Source: UBA1715 sp045599365
Lineage (GTDB): Bacteria; Bacteroidota; Bacteroidia; Bacteroidales; UBA1715
NCBI GenBank assembly: GCA_045599365.1
Contig: JAZRVS010000185.1
Coordinates: 48,556-112,555, forward strand
Reading direction: 5' to 3'
DNA length: 64,000 nucleotides
Shown here: piece after piece, positions 9,483-18,566 of the stretch
Layout of the letters: the number at the start of each line of letters is the position of its first letter
Position numbering within the stretch: the stretch's first letter is position 1
Program-made: the position numbers and the translations under genes
Notes under the pieces: model-generated
Databases searched by the model: none
What the model was told of the DNA's origin: nothing
The model's input: only the letters and a program-made list of their open reading frames with translations

Positions 9483-10661
9483 TTATAGTTCATCTATTTG
9501 TAAAAATTCCTTCAAAGTAGTATGACGTACCGCGCTTGTTGAATAATCAATATCATCATTGGTAATCAATATTTTTTGATTTCTATTGTCAATTTTGTCA
9601 AATGCTGAAAATTCACGAGAATAAGCCTTTTCATCAGCCACACTATATGCGACTTGTACGAAATAGGTTTTATTATCCTTTTGAGCCATAAAATCTATTT
9701 CCTTTTCGCTGTTATATACTTGCAAAGTATAACCGCGATACAATAATTCGTTATACACGATATTTTCTAAGTTGTGAGTTACATCATATCGATTAGAATT
9801 ACAACGTAAACTATTGAACGCCACATCTGCATTGTATATCTTTTTGTAAAAGGCAAGTTCTTGTTTGGTTTTGGTAGAATATTGACCGATGCTTTCAATA
9901 ATAAATGCTTCTTCCAAATACGACAGGTAGCTCATAATTGTATAAATTGAGCAATTTGAGTGGGCATTTTTTATATAATCATAGATTGATTTTGCCGAAT
10001 AAATGCGTGAATTTGATAGCAATACAAAATTAACCAAGTGTCGAAACAAATCGCTTTTTCTAATTTTATATCGATTTATTATATCATTAGAAACAATTGT
10101 GTTATCCAAATCGCTCAAATATTGAATTTGTGCGTCAAGAGTATCAAACTCGAAACGCTTCGGAAAACCGCCCCACACCAAATAATCGCTTATGCTTGGC
10201 GTTTTTCTCAGTTGCTGACAATATTCACAGATTTCCTTGTACACGAATGGACGTATTCGAATGGAGACATAACGTCCACTCAATTCCTTCACAAATTCGC
10301 CCGACAATAGTTTTGAATTTGAACCCGTAATAAATACAGAATTGTTGTGTAAACGTAAAGTTTTACAGGCATCTTGCCAACCTTGTAGTGTTTGTATTTC
10401 ATCAAAAAACAAATAGCATTTGCCATTTGTTCTATGCGAGTCAACATAATGTAACAAATCGTTGGCATTTTGAATCATCATAGATGTGCGTACATCTTCA
10501 AAATTCAGATAAATCACGTTATCTGTCTTTTGCTTTATCTCGTCCATTATCTGACTAAATATCACCGACTTACCACAACGTCGAATGCCAGTTATTACCT
10601 TAATCAAATCCGAGTCGTAAAATGGACGAACTTTCGCTACGTAATGCTCTCTTTGAATCAT
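9483..10661 (-). CDS. AAA_14/DUF4143-type ATPase
   Basis: 392 residues from the ATG at 10661 (MIQREHYVAKVRPF); a longer frame from 10724 runs into the repeat and is unlikely. Walker A lies in GIRRCGKSVI, Walker B in CYLFFDEIQ, and a TGSNSK sensor segment follows. The C-terminal part (EIDFMAQKDNKTYFVQVAYS) has the worn PD-(D/E)xK-like look of DUF4143. Members are widespread and functionally uncharacterised. The gene is bracketed by two identical 42-bp palindromes with a third half-site just before its start, which suggests autoregulation or a mobile unit. Confidence 0.85.
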   Translation of the reverse strand: MIQREHYVAKVRPFYDSDLIKVITGIRRCGKSVIFSQIMDEIKQKTDNVIYLNFEDVRTSMMIQNANDLLHYVDSHRTNGKCYLFFDEIQTLQGWQDACKTLRLHNNSVFITGSNSKLLSGEFVKELSGRYVSIRIRPFVYKEICEYCQQLRKTPSISDYLVWGGFPKRFEFDTLDAQIQYLSDLDNTIVSNDIINRYKIRKSDLFRHLVNFVLLSNSRIYSAKSIYDYIKNAHSNCSIYTIMSYLSYLEEAFIIESIGQYSTKTKQELAFYKKIYNADVAFNSLRCNSNRYDVTHNLENIVYNELLYRGYTLQVYNSEKEIDFMAQKDNKTYFVQVAYSVADEKAYSREFSAFDKIDNRNQKILITNDDIDYSTSAVRHTTLKEFLQIDEL

Positions 10662-10663
10662 AT

Positions 10664-10746
10664 CTACTGAAAACTTTTTACAAAAATAACAAAAGGTTTC
10701 AATACTACTGAAAACTTTTATCAAAATACGTAAAAGTTTTCAGTAG
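10664..10746. repeat. 42-bp palindrome plus half-site upstream of the ATPase gene
   Basis: The full palindrome at 10705-10746 is identical to 9435-9476. An extra arm, CTACTGAAAACTTTTTA, lies at 10664-10680, three bases before the start codon. On the minus strand a -7-like TATTTTTG sits between the two, so the arms flank a possible promoter as an operator would. Confidence 0.85.
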
Positions 10747-10789
10747 AATTTGGAATAATAGAAAATTGACAGTCTCAATTTAACTTTAT

Positions 10790-11705
10790 TTACATCAGTA
10801 CAAAATCACTCAAAGGACGAATGGTTGCCCGATATGTATTAAGACGTTGTTTGATATTAACAGACTTGTCCTGCTCTACCGTTTTTGTGTTATCAAAATG
10901 AACAACAATATAGTGTGTGGCGTGTTCGGGAGAAAATCCAACTTTTTCCAATGCCTCACGCGTCCATATCTGGAATGTTCCTGCTTTTTTCAATTTAAAA
11001 ATTTGACAATCGTTGCCTCCCGTATGTAACAAAACATACTTCATTCGTTCAAATCCTGCTGTTATTTGCAACGAGCCTTTTGATTCGTTTGCACGCATAT
11101 AGCAGATACCCTTTTCAATCATTAATTTACGTTTGTCGACAGACGAATGATTAACAAGCACCATTGGTTCTGTTGACGAATCAGACATTTTTCGCAACAT
11201 TTTCTCTGCTATTTCAGGATTTTCAATCTCCTGACGACGACGTTTTCCCAATTCCAAATATTCTTGTTCTTGGTCGATTCCGATAAAATTGCGTCCCAAA
11301 AGATTTGCCGCAATACCTGTCGTACAACTTCCTGCAAACGGATCAAGAATGGTATCACCCTTATTTGTTGATGCTAAAATTATGCGATTCAAAAGTTTTA
11401 GAGGTTTTTGCGTTGGATGTTTACCGCAAGTTTTCTCCCACAAACCAACTGCCGACATTCGCCAAACATCAGTCATTTGCTTGTCACCATTGAGACGTTT
11501 CATTACATTGTAGTTGAATTTGTGTGGCTTCTTTTCCGATTTACGAGCCCAAATAATTAGTTCGGTAGAAAAAGTAAAATAACGGCAACTAATGTTTGGC
11601 GCAGGGTCGGATTTTTGCCACGTTATGTAGTTCAAAATCTTATACCCCAATTCCTTTAAGCACCGTTGAACGACAAAAATATTGTGATACGTTCCCGTGT
11701 GGACC
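10790..11705 (-). pseudogene. DNA N6-adenine/N4-cytosine methyltransferase, N-terminal half lost
   Basis: Homology begins at GTYHNIFVVQRCLKELGYKI and continues through WARKSEKKP, the target region HPTQKPLKLL and the SAM-binding DPFAGSCTTGIAA, to a C-terminal extension ending at 10790. The catalytic (D/N)PPY motif, which precedes this part in this beta-type family, is absent. An ATG upstream gives MVYERGRRRSLVHTG, but that stretch is an out-of-frame reading of the neighbouring DUF1016 gene, not methyltransferase sequence. A deletion therefore removed the start of the methyltransferase, which is expected to be inactive. Confidence 0.8.
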
Positions 11706-12096
11706 AAACTTCGTCGGCGGCCTCGTTCATATACCAAAGCCGAATCTCTTCGTTATCAACACTAAGCAATCTTCTGTAATGACTCCAGCTCAATTCGTGA
11801 CGCAGTGTGTCACAAATTGGAAACGCTTTGAAAAACAATCTCATATATCTTAAATTGCTTTCGTCAAATCCCTTTCCAAACTCGTTGGTAAGTCGTTCCG
11901 CTAAATTTTTCATTACCTGTTTCCCATATTCAGCACGTTCCCACTTTAGTTCATCCTCTGTTATTAATCGACCAATCTCCCAATAGGCGGTTACCATTGT
12001 GAAATTTACAGCACGATAAGCTGTCTGTCTTGCCTTTTGCAAAACGGAGGAAATGGCTGTATATAATGTATCATTACGTATTAATTTTTCTGGCAT
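11690..12096 (-). pseudogene. YhcG/DUF1016 nuclease, N-terminal domain only
   Basis: Starts MPEKLIRNDTLYTAISS and has the typical DUF1016 N-terminal segment (VTAYWEIGRLITEDE, ERLTNEFGKGFDESNLRYMR, LSWSHYRRLL). Homology stops at WYMNEAADEVWSTRE; 12 unrelated residues and a stop follow. The PD-(D/E)xK nuclease half (about 200 residues) is missing. The break at 11690-11700 is exactly where the methyltransferase homology begins, so one deletion fused the two genes out of frame. The original gene pair was probably a restriction-modification or defence module. Confidence 0.8.
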
Positions 12097-12442
12097 TGGT
12101 ATGTCTTTAGAATTATAGCAAACGCTACGTTAAACTTTTGTGGTTACTTTTTTATTCTTTAGTTCAAAGATAGATCTTTTTTACACAAACATAATAAAAA
12201 TGCTATTTTTTCACTTCTTATTTGAATATAATTTTTCCCCATCAACCAATCCACAGCCGAATAAGCATGAATTTGTTGAGTACCTATCGTTATCAAACGA
12301 CTTTCGTCAAAACTTATCAATGTTAGATTGTTGCAATGAAGTGGAGCAAACGTGGATCATTTTTTGCAAAATAGCGTAATAGAAACGTCAAAATTTTACA
12401 TTTTAGCGTAATAGAATTATAAAATCTTTTGCAAATTTTCTT
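12097..12442. other. Intergenic region with a candidate promoter
   Basis: 346 bp between the start of the DUF1016 remnant and the end of the DUF5131 gene. CAAAGATA at 12165-12172 is a minus-strand -7 element (TATCTTTG) for the remnant. AGCGTAATAGAA occurs twice (near 12373 and 12403). A 79-codon plus-strand frame at 12140-12379 has no recognisable features and I do not call it. Confidence 0.4.
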
Positions 12443-13234
12443 TCATTCCTCCCATCCATCGTAATTTGCAGTTTCGGGCATAAAATAATTTCCAATACGA
12501 AAATCAATGTCAGCCTTATGGGCTTGACTCAGTTGATGTTTTCGCGGAATACGATATATTTTTCCGTCTTTAATAAAATGTGCTCCTGTTTGATGAAATC
12601 GGAACGGAATATTTTTCTCAACGCACTGGCGACGCAAGTCGAGAATCCAATCGTAATTGCACGGACGGGCGTAAACTCCAGATTCCCCACCAACCGAAAC
12701 TTCTTCTATTGTGTTGTCAAGATAGTGCGAAACATCAACGTGTTCAAGCAATGGCGCAATTGTTAGAGATTTATGTTTTATTGGCACCGATTTAAAAATT
12801 GGCAATCTGTAGTCTGCCATTGCCTGATTTTCAATGGTACAACCAACCATCACGTTGTCGTAGCCATCGCCCCAATCGTCGGGAATGCATTCCATAAAAC
12901 GGTCTATTCGTTTTGTGAAAAAGTAGAAATACAAATCTTTTCTTTCACGAATCATTTCCCAGCATTCTGGTCGCCATTCATCTGCATCTTTCAAAAGAAA
13001 ATCGGAGGTAAAACAGGTAAAAACAACCTTTCCCGACGGAATTTTATAGGATTTGTCTCGTTTCCGTTTTATTGGCAAGTCAAAAGCTGCGGTTTTTCGG
13101 GCAATACTGCTACTGACCTCGCTTCCATACATTTCGTCTTGACGATATACATAACAATATTTGCAACCCGGACTGATTTTCGTACATCCGTGCCACGGAT
13201 TCCAATCTGCATATATGCTCCACGCTTCTGACAC
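12443..13234 (-). CDS. DUF5131 (phage Gp37/Gp68-like) radical-SAM-like protein
   Basis: 263 residues. The N-terminal ADWNPWHGCTKISPGCKYCYV carries the three-cysteine C-x6-C-x2-C cluster of this family, followed by VVFTCFTSDFLL, YFFTKRIDRF and SVGGESG, all typical of DUF5131. The start is a GTG at 13234 because an in-frame stop lies just upstream and no ATG precedes the conserved tryptophans. A TAATTTTG -7-like element overlaps the start (13234-13241), so a very short leader or leaderless message is possible. Function unknown; related genes often sit in phage or mobile contexts. Confidence 0.85.
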   Translation of the reverse strand: MSEAWSIYADWNPWHGCTKISPGCKYCYVYRQDEMYGSEVSSSIARKTAAFDLPIKRKRDKSYKIPSGKVVFTCFTSDFLLKDADEWRPECWEMIRERKDLYFYFFTKRIDRFMECIPDDWGDGYDNVMVGCTIENQAMADYRLPIFKSVPIKHKSLTIAPLLEHVDVSHYLDNTIEEVSVGGESGVYARPCNYDWILDLRRQCVEKNIPFRFHQTGAHFIKDGKIYRIPRKHQLSQAHKADIDFRIGNYFMPETANYDGWEE

Positions 13235-13259
13235 AAAATTAGTGTTTTATGATTACTTC

Positions 13260-14183
13260 TTAATTCTTAAATTCTATCATGTGTTTGTACACAATCAACG
13301 AAATTTGTGCGATAATCTCTTCTAAATCTTGATATTGCATAGATTTATTCTCACAAAACACAGCAATACCATACGTGATGTTTTTGTCAAGAAGAGTTAC
13401 AAAACCAACATCATTAATACCTTCGCAAATGCCATTATTCATTGGCCCCGTCCCTGTTTTGTGAGCAATTCCAACTTGAGCATTGTTTACATATCGAGGC
13501 AACCGACTTTCGCCTGTTTTACAATTGATTAGCATTTCTGTAAGCCAATTGAGTAATGAATCGCAGTAGTCAGATTTGAAAGAAGGCGTTGTTGCAATGT
13601 CGTGTATAAACTTTGCCGCATCCGATGGCGTTGTGAAATTGTCATAGCAACGATTGGGAACTTCGTGCTGTTCTTGTTCTGTCCAACGTACATTCGTGTT
13701 TTGTAATTTTGAATCTCCAAGGGGAAATGTTTTAATAAATTGAGTCGTAACTTCGGGATTTGCAACATTATTGAAAAGGATATCGCAGGCGTTATTGTCA
13801 CTGAGTTGCAGAGAATACTGCAAAAGTTCCTCTATGGTTAAATTAACATCTTGATTTGGAAATCTCTGTGCAAGCGGACTATACGTATTTATGTGAAGTT
13901 CCTTTTGGAAAACATGAATGGAATCTTGTAGTGAAATATTTTTTTGACACAATACATCAAGAACTGCTGTCGCTTGATACAATTTGCAAACGCTATACAT
14001 AGGAAACTTTGTGTCTCCATTTATGTTACAAATTTCTTTGCCCTGACACCAAACAGAAACGCCAACAATAGCATCTTTAGCAGCAAGATATGATTCTATT
14101 TGTTTTTGCAGTTGTTGCGCATACGTGCTATTCATTAGAAGTAATGAAAGCAGTGTGTAAACTATTCTTTTTATGAAAGGCAT
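13260..14183 (-). CDS. Class A beta-lactamase (subclass A2-like)
   Basis: About 307 residues. Signal peptide MPFIKRIVYTLLSLLLMNS-TYA-QQ; SxxK motif SVCK (nucleophile Ser), SDN motif LSDNNACD, omega-loop Glu in RWTEQEQHEV, and KTG motif AHKTGTG, in the right order and spacing. The arrangement resembles the CfxA/CepA/PER branch found in Bacteroidales. A frame starting at 14219 is longer by 12 residues, but that stretch forms the hairpin and T-run ending lysC, so I place the start at 14183. It is probably a periplasmic serine beta-lactamase; the substrate range cannot be read from sequence. Confidence 0.9.
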   Translation of the reverse strand: MPFIKRIVYTLLSLLLMNSTYAQQLQKQIESYLAAKDAIVGVSVWCQGKEICNINGDTKFPMYSVCKLYQATAVLDVLCQKNISLQDSIHVFQKELHINTYSPLAQRFPNQDVNLTIEELLQYSLQLSDNNACDILFNNVANPEVTTQFIKTFPLGDSKLQNTNVRWTEQEQHEVPNRCYDNFTTPSDAAKFIHDIATTPSFKSDYCDSLLNWLTEMLINCKTGESRLPRYVNNAQVGIAHKTGTGPMNNGICEGINDVGFVTLLDKNITYGIAVFCENKSMQYQDLEEIIAQISLIVYKHMIEFKN

Positions 14184-14189
14184 TGAATA

Positions 14190-14229
14190 AAATAAAAAAC
14201 GAGAAATGAAATGTTTCACTCCTCGTTTT
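14190..14229 (-). terminator. Terminator of lysC
   Basis: On the minus strand AAAACGAG pairs with CTCGTTTT around an imperfect inner stem (TGAAA-CAT-TTCA), followed by a T-rich run. It lies 12 bp after the lysC stop and overlaps the longer, less likely start of the beta-lactamase. Confidence 0.6.
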
Positions 14230-14240
14230 AGACTTTTGTT

Positions 14241-15554
14241 TTAATTGAATAGATTTTCGTGAACAGCAACCAATGCTTTATTCTTGTTTTCAGTATCAAT
14301 AAGAACAGAAATATTGTGTTCACTACCTCCGTAACAAATCATTCGTACTGGAATGTCTTTCAATGCTTTAAGAACTTCTGTCGCATGTCCTTGCTCTTCG
14401 GCAATCATATTCCCAACGATACAAATAATTGTTTGATCTTTATCAACTTCAACGGTTCCCAATGTTTTCAATTCATCAACTATTTGTGCTAAATAGTCAA
14501 TTTTGTCAATTGTCAATGAAACAGCAACTTCCGAAGTGGTGATGAGGTCAATAGGTGTTTTGTATTTCTCAAAAATTTCAAATACACGACACAAGAAACC
14601 GTACGCGAGCAACATTCTACCCGATTTAATTTTTATCGCTGTTAATCCGTCTTTTGCAGCGATGGCTTTTACGCCTGTCCCTGTTGTTTTGTTTGAAATT
14701 TTAGTTCCATGAGCTTCTGGTTGCATTGTGTTTTTTAAGAATACAGGAATATTTTTCACTTTTGCAGGAAGTACTGTTGAAGGATGAAGAATTTTAGCTC
14801 CAAAATATGCTAATTCTGCTGCTTCATCAAATGACATTTCTGCAATTGGATGAGTATTTTTTACAATACGAGGATCGTTGTTGTGAATACCATCAATGTC
14901 AGTCCAAATTTCTACTGCATCAGCGTTGATTGCTGCACCAATAAGTGAAGCTGAGTAATCACTTCCGCCTCGTTTTAGGTTATCAACTTCGTTTTTGTCG
15001 TTCATACAAATAAACCCTTGAGCAATGAACAACATTGTGCTTGGATATTGATTTAATATATCTTGTAAGTGTTTTTCTATTTCAGCTTGAATAGGTTCTC
15101 CATCAGCATCAACAAACATGAAATCTAACGAATTCAATAGCACAGAAGGAATATTGTTTTCTTCGTGATATAACTGTACTAAATTCGTTGACATAATTTC
15201 GCCGCGAGCAAGAATCATTTTCTCGGCTTGAATGTTGAATGGTTTATTGGCAAATGAACGAACAATATTGCATTCACGAGCAATTATTGCAGTTGCTTTA
15301 TCGCGATATGTTTGAGATGTGAGTAAACCTTCTATTACACCCGCATATTTTTTCTCTAATGCAGATATTAAATTTGACGCACCATCTGCATTGCCTTTTT
15401 TGTAGTAATCAGAAATCTCTACAAGATTGTTTGTCGTTCCCGACATTGCCGAAAGCACTACTATTTGTTGAGTTCCATCAGTAATAAGTTTGGAAACATT
15501 TTTCATTCTTTCTGGTGAACCAACCGAAGTGCCACCGAATTTCAATACCTTCAT
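14241..15554 (-). CDS. lysC: Aspartate kinase
   Basis: 437 residues from the ATG at 15554, which gives the canonical start MKVLKFGGTSVGS; a frame seven codons longer is less typical. Conserved segments: KFGGTSVG (ATP site), FIAQGFIC, LKRGGSDYSA (aspartate/ATP site), WTDIDGIHNNDPR, then two ACT domains (TSEVAVSLT, NISVLI). It phosphorylates L-aspartate, the first step toward lysine/diaminopimelate, threonine and methionine. It is monofunctional, with no homoserine dehydrogenase domain. Confidence 0.95.
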   Translation of the reverse strand: MKVLKFGGTSVGSPERMKNVSKLITDGTQQIVVLSAMSGTTNNLVEISDYYKKGNADGASNLISALEKKYAGVIEGLLTSQTYRDKATAIIARECNIVRSFANKPFNIQAEKMILARGEIMSTNLVQLYHEENNIPSVLLNSLDFMFVDADGEPIQAEIEKHLQDILNQYPSTMLFIAQGFICMNDKNEVDNLKRGGSDYSASLIGAAINADAVEIWTDIDGIHNNDPRIVKNTHPIAEMSFDEAAELAYFGAKILHPSTVLPAKVKNIPVFLKNTMQPEAHGTKISNKTTGTGVKAIAAKDGLTAIKIKSGRMLLAYGFLCRVFEIFEKYKTPIDLITTSEVAVSLTIDKIDYLAQIVDELKTLGTVEVDKDQTIICIVGNMIAEEQGHATEVLKALKDIPVRMICYGGSEHNISVLIDTENKNKALVAVHENLFN

Positions 15555-15572
15555 CTTCTTAAATTTTGTCGC

Positions 15573-15580
15573 CAAAAGTA
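15573..15580 (-). promoter_or_regulatory. -7 element of lysC
   Basis: TACTTTTG on the minus strand fits the Bacteroidota TAnnTTTG consensus, 19 bp upstream of the start codon. No clear -33 TTG was seen. Confidence 0.5.
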
Positions 15581-15750
15581 CGAAAAAGAATTTGAAAGTA
15601 GAATATGATTATCATGATAGATGAGTTTTTAGTTGTCTGGTATCTGATATTAGATGAATCACTAAGAGGAAACATTTTTACCCTATTGTGAAAAAATGAT
15701 GGCTGAACCTGATATTAACAACTTAAACCTGAAGGATACTGAAAATTTAT

Positions 15751-15890
15751 GGAAACAATGTACAGGTTGTCAGCACAATTATTTGTAATTAGGTATCAGT
15801 AGTCAGTTCTCAGTATGATTTTCATAATGGTAAGATGATTACACAAAGGGGGCATCTGACAACTGATAACTGGCAACCGACAACTAAATT
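15751..15890 (+). repeat. Copy 2 of the dispersed intergenic repeat
   Basis: Opens GGAAACAATGTACAGGTTG, with the core ATTTTCATAATGGTAAG and the end CAACTGATAACTGGCAACC. It lies in the 450-bp gap between the divergent lysC and nqrA genes; apart from the promoter elements the rest of the gap holds nothing I recognise. Confidence 0.8.
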
Positions 15891-15968
15891 GTTACCAAGA
15901 TGTATATCATTACCAAACTTAATATGAAAACTTTCTTCAAAACAAATGTGGTGAATTTCTTTTTTTTG

Positions 15969-15976
15969 TAAATTTG
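15969..15976 (+). promoter_or_regulatory. -7 element of the nqr operon
   Basis: TAAATTTG fits TAnnTTTG exactly, 28 bp before the nqrA start. The -33 region has no perfect TTTG. Confidence 0.55.
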
Positions 15977-16004
15977 CGCGTTTCTATAGAATTACTTTAA
16001 CAAA

Positions 16005-17354
16005 ATGTCAAAAACAGTCAAATTAAGAAAGGGTTTTGATATAAAAATGCAAGGTGTAGCCGAGCATATTTTTACTCAGAATCCAATGCCCGAAGCAGTG
16101 GCATTAAAACCGACAGATTTCGTTGGTCTTGTAGCGAAGTTGTCGGTGAAAGAAGGCGATAAGGTTTTAGCCGGAGATCCACTATTTGTTGACAAATTGC
16201 GTCCAGAAGTTCAATTCACATCTCCTGTGAGTGGAACTGTTTCTGCTATCAATCGTGGTAACAGACGTGCTTTGTTGAGTGTTGTGGTTACTCCAGACAA
16301 AGAAACCGAGTACAAACAATTTGAGTCAACAAATGTAGATTCAATGTCGAGAGAACAAATTATTTCGACATTGATGAATGCTGGCGTTTGGCCATTTGTA
16401 AAACAACGTCCGTACGATGTGATTGCAAATCCAAACGACAAACCAAAAGCAATTCATATCTCTACATTCGATACAGCTCCGTTGGCTCCTGATTACACGT
16501 TTGCTTTGGAAGATTCTGCAGCAGATTTCCAAATTGGTGTAAATGCATTAAAGAAATTAACTGATGGTGCAGTTAATTTGAATGTATATAAGGAGGATAG
16601 AGCAAAAACGACGTTTACGCAAATTCAAGGTGTAGAACAAAATTTCTTCCAGGGACCTCACCCAGCAGGAAATGTTGGCGTACAAATTCATCATATTGAT
16701 CCTATCAATAAGGGTGATGTTGTATGGGTTGTCAATCCACAAGATGTTGTGATTATCGGTCGTTTGTTCTCAAAAGGAGTTTTTGATGCTCGCGTAGTGG
16801 TTGCTTTAACTGGTGCAGTAAAAGGACCTCGTTATTACAAGACTATACTTGGTGCAAGTATTAAATCTTTCTTGGCATCAGAACAACTTGATGATAATAT
16901 GCGTGTCATCAGTGGTAACGTGTTGACTGGAACTAAGTTGTCGAAAGATGACTATATTAGTTTCTACGATTCTCAAGTAACTGTAATTCCAGAAGGAACA
17001 GAACCAACATTTATGGGTTGGTTAGCTCCAGGGTTCGGTCGCCATAGTTTTAGTAGAGCTTTCTTCTCTTGGTTAACTCCAAATAAAAAATATGTTCTGA
17101 ACACGAACACAAATGGTGGCGTAAGAGCATTCGTGTTTACGGGAGTTTATGAACAAGTATTACCAATGGATATCTATCCAATGCAATTGTTGAAGGCAAT
17201 TCTTGCAGAAGATATAGATAAGATGGAACAATTGGGAATTTATGAGGTCGTTCCAGAAGATTTCGCTCTTTGTGAATATGTTTGTCCTTCTAAAATTGAA
17301 ATTCAATCAATTTTACGTCAAGGTCTTGATACAATTAGAAAAGAATTTAATTAG
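16005..17354 (+). CDS. nqrA: Na+-translocating NADH:quinone reductase subunit A
   Basis: 449 residues, starting MSKTVKLRKGFDIKMQG, a hallmark of NqrA, followed by a biotin/lipoyl-like segment (KEGDKVLAGDPLF, SPVSGTVSAI) and the NqrA second domain. This is a cytoplasmic-side, non-membrane subunit linked to quinone binding. First of six genes in canonical order nqrABCDEF with gaps of 7-21 bp. The complex oxidises NADH, reduces quinone and pumps Na+ out. Confidence 0.97.
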   Translation: MSKTVKLRKGFDIKMQGVAEHIFTQNPMPEAVALKPTDFVGLVAKLSVKEGDKVLAGDPLFVDKLRPEVQFTSPVSGTVSAINRGNRRALLSVVVTPDKETEYKQFESTNVDSMSREQIISTLMNAGVWPFVKQRPYDVIANPNDKPKAIHISTFDTAPLAPDYTFALEDSAADFQIGVNALKKLTDGAVNLNVYKEDRAKTTFTQIQGVEQNFFQGPHPAGNVGVQIHHIDPINKGDVVWVVNPQDVVIIGRLFSKGVFDARVVVALTGAVKGPRYYKTILGASIKSFLASEQLDDNMRVISGNVLTGTKLSKDDYISFYDSQVTVIPEGTEPTFMGWLAPGFGRHSFSRAFFSWLTPNKKYVLNTNTNGGVRAFVFTGVYEQVLPMDIYPMQLLKAILAEDIDKMEQLGIYEVVPEDFALCEYVCPSKIEIQSILRQGLDTIRKEFN

Positions 17355-17363
17355 TAGTGTAGT

Positions 17364-18554
17364 ATGAAAGCTGTAGAAAATTTTATACAGAAAACCAAAC
17401 CTAATTTTGAAAAGGGTGGTAAGTATGAGAAATGGCTTCCTATATACGAGAGTTTCGAAACGTTTTTGCACGTTCCAGGAACGGTTACGTTGAAGGGTAG
17501 TCACGTTCGCGATGCGATAGATTTGAAACGTGCTTTGATTATTGTAATCTTTGCATTGATTCCTGCATTGTTATTTGGTATGTACAATGTTGGTTCATTA
17601 TATTATACGTCTATAGGACAAGAATTTACTATGTGGGGCGCTCTTGGCTATGGATTTTTGAAGGTATTACCTTTAATAATTGTATCTTACGTTGTTGGAT
17701 TGGGCGTTGAATTTACGTTCTGCTACATTCGTGGACACGAAATTAGTGAAGGATACCTTGTTTCGGGTTTGATAATTCCGATGATTGTTCCTGTTGACAT
17801 TCCTCTATGGGAACTTGCGCTCGCTGTTATCTTCGCTGTGATTATCGGTAAGGAAGCATTTGGTGGTACAGGTATGAATATTGTGAATCCAGCGTTACTT
17901 GCTCGAGCATTCTTGTTCTTCTCGTATCCAGCACAAATGTCTGGATCTTCAGTTTGGGTACATAGCAACGATACTGCTGTTGTTGATGGTTTCTCTGGCG
18001 AAACAGTACTTGGTCAATTAAATAATGGCGTTGCTCCAGATGCTATTTATAGTGGATTCGCATCAAATCAACTTTCTCTTTGCGATTTATTCGTTGGAAA
18101 TTATGCTGGTTGTGTTGGCGAAACGTCTGTAATTGCAATTTTGATTGGTGCAGCAATTTTGTTGTTCACTGGCATTGCAAGTTTCAGAATTATGTTCTCT
18201 GTATTCGCTGGAGGTTTCTTAATGGGATTGTTAATGAATGCAATTGCTCCAGAAGGCAACAATGTGATGAATCTTCCTGCTTTACAACATTTGTTAATCG
18301 GTGGTTTCGCATTTGGTGCTGTGTTTATGGCAACAGATCCTGTTACTGCTGCTCAAACAAATATTGGTAAATGGATCTATGGTTTCTTGATTGGCGTGTT
18401 TGCAATTATGATTCGTTGCTTGAATCCTGCTTATCCAGAAGGTATGATGCTTTCAATCTTGTTGATGAACGTATTTGCTCCTCTTATTGACCACTTGGTT
18501 GTTCAAGCAAATATTAAGAGACGATTGAAACGTACAAAGGTTACTAACGCTTAA
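17364..18554 (+). CDS. nqrB: NqrB, membrane subunit with covalent FMN
   Basis: 396 residues with about ten membrane helices. VDGFSGETVLG contains the SGxT motif whose Thr carries FMN by a phosphoester bond. Other conserved parts are KEAFGGTGMNIVNPALLARAF and MATDPVTAAQT. Forms the main ion- and electron-channelling subunit. It starts 9 bp after nqrA. Confidence 0.97.
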   Translation: MKAVENFIQKTKPNFEKGGKYEKWLPIYESFETFLHVPGTVTLKGSHVRDAIDLKRALIIVIFALIPALLFGMYNVGSLYYTSIGQEFTMWGALGYGFLKVLPLIIVSYVVGLGVEFTFCYIRGHEISEGYLVSGLIIPMIVPVDIPLWELALAVIFAVIIGKEAFGGTGMNIVNPALLARAFLFFSYPAQMSGSSVWVHSNDTAVVDGFSGETVLGQLNNGVAPDAIYSGFASNQLSLCDLFVGNYAGCVGETSVIAILIGAAILLFTGIASFRIMFSVFAGGFLMGLLMNAIAPEGNNVMNLPALQHLLIGGFAFGAVFMATDPVTAAQTNIGKWIYGFLIGVFAIMIRCLNPAYPEGMMLSILLMNVFAPLIDHLVVQANIKRRLKRTKVTNA

Positions 18555-18566
18555 TTTGATACAACG

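Noticed and set aside
10662..10724. ATPase start at 10724
   Set aside because: Would translate the upstream palindrome; MIQREHYV at 10661 is the family-like start.
12140..12379. 79-codon plus-strand frame in the gap before the DUF5131 gene
   Set aside because: No recognisable motif, no promoter on that strand, overlaps the leader of the DUF1016 remnant.
14184..14219. Beta-lactamase start at 14219
   Set aside because: The stretch forms the lysC terminator hairpin and T-run; Met at 14183 gives a clean signal peptide.
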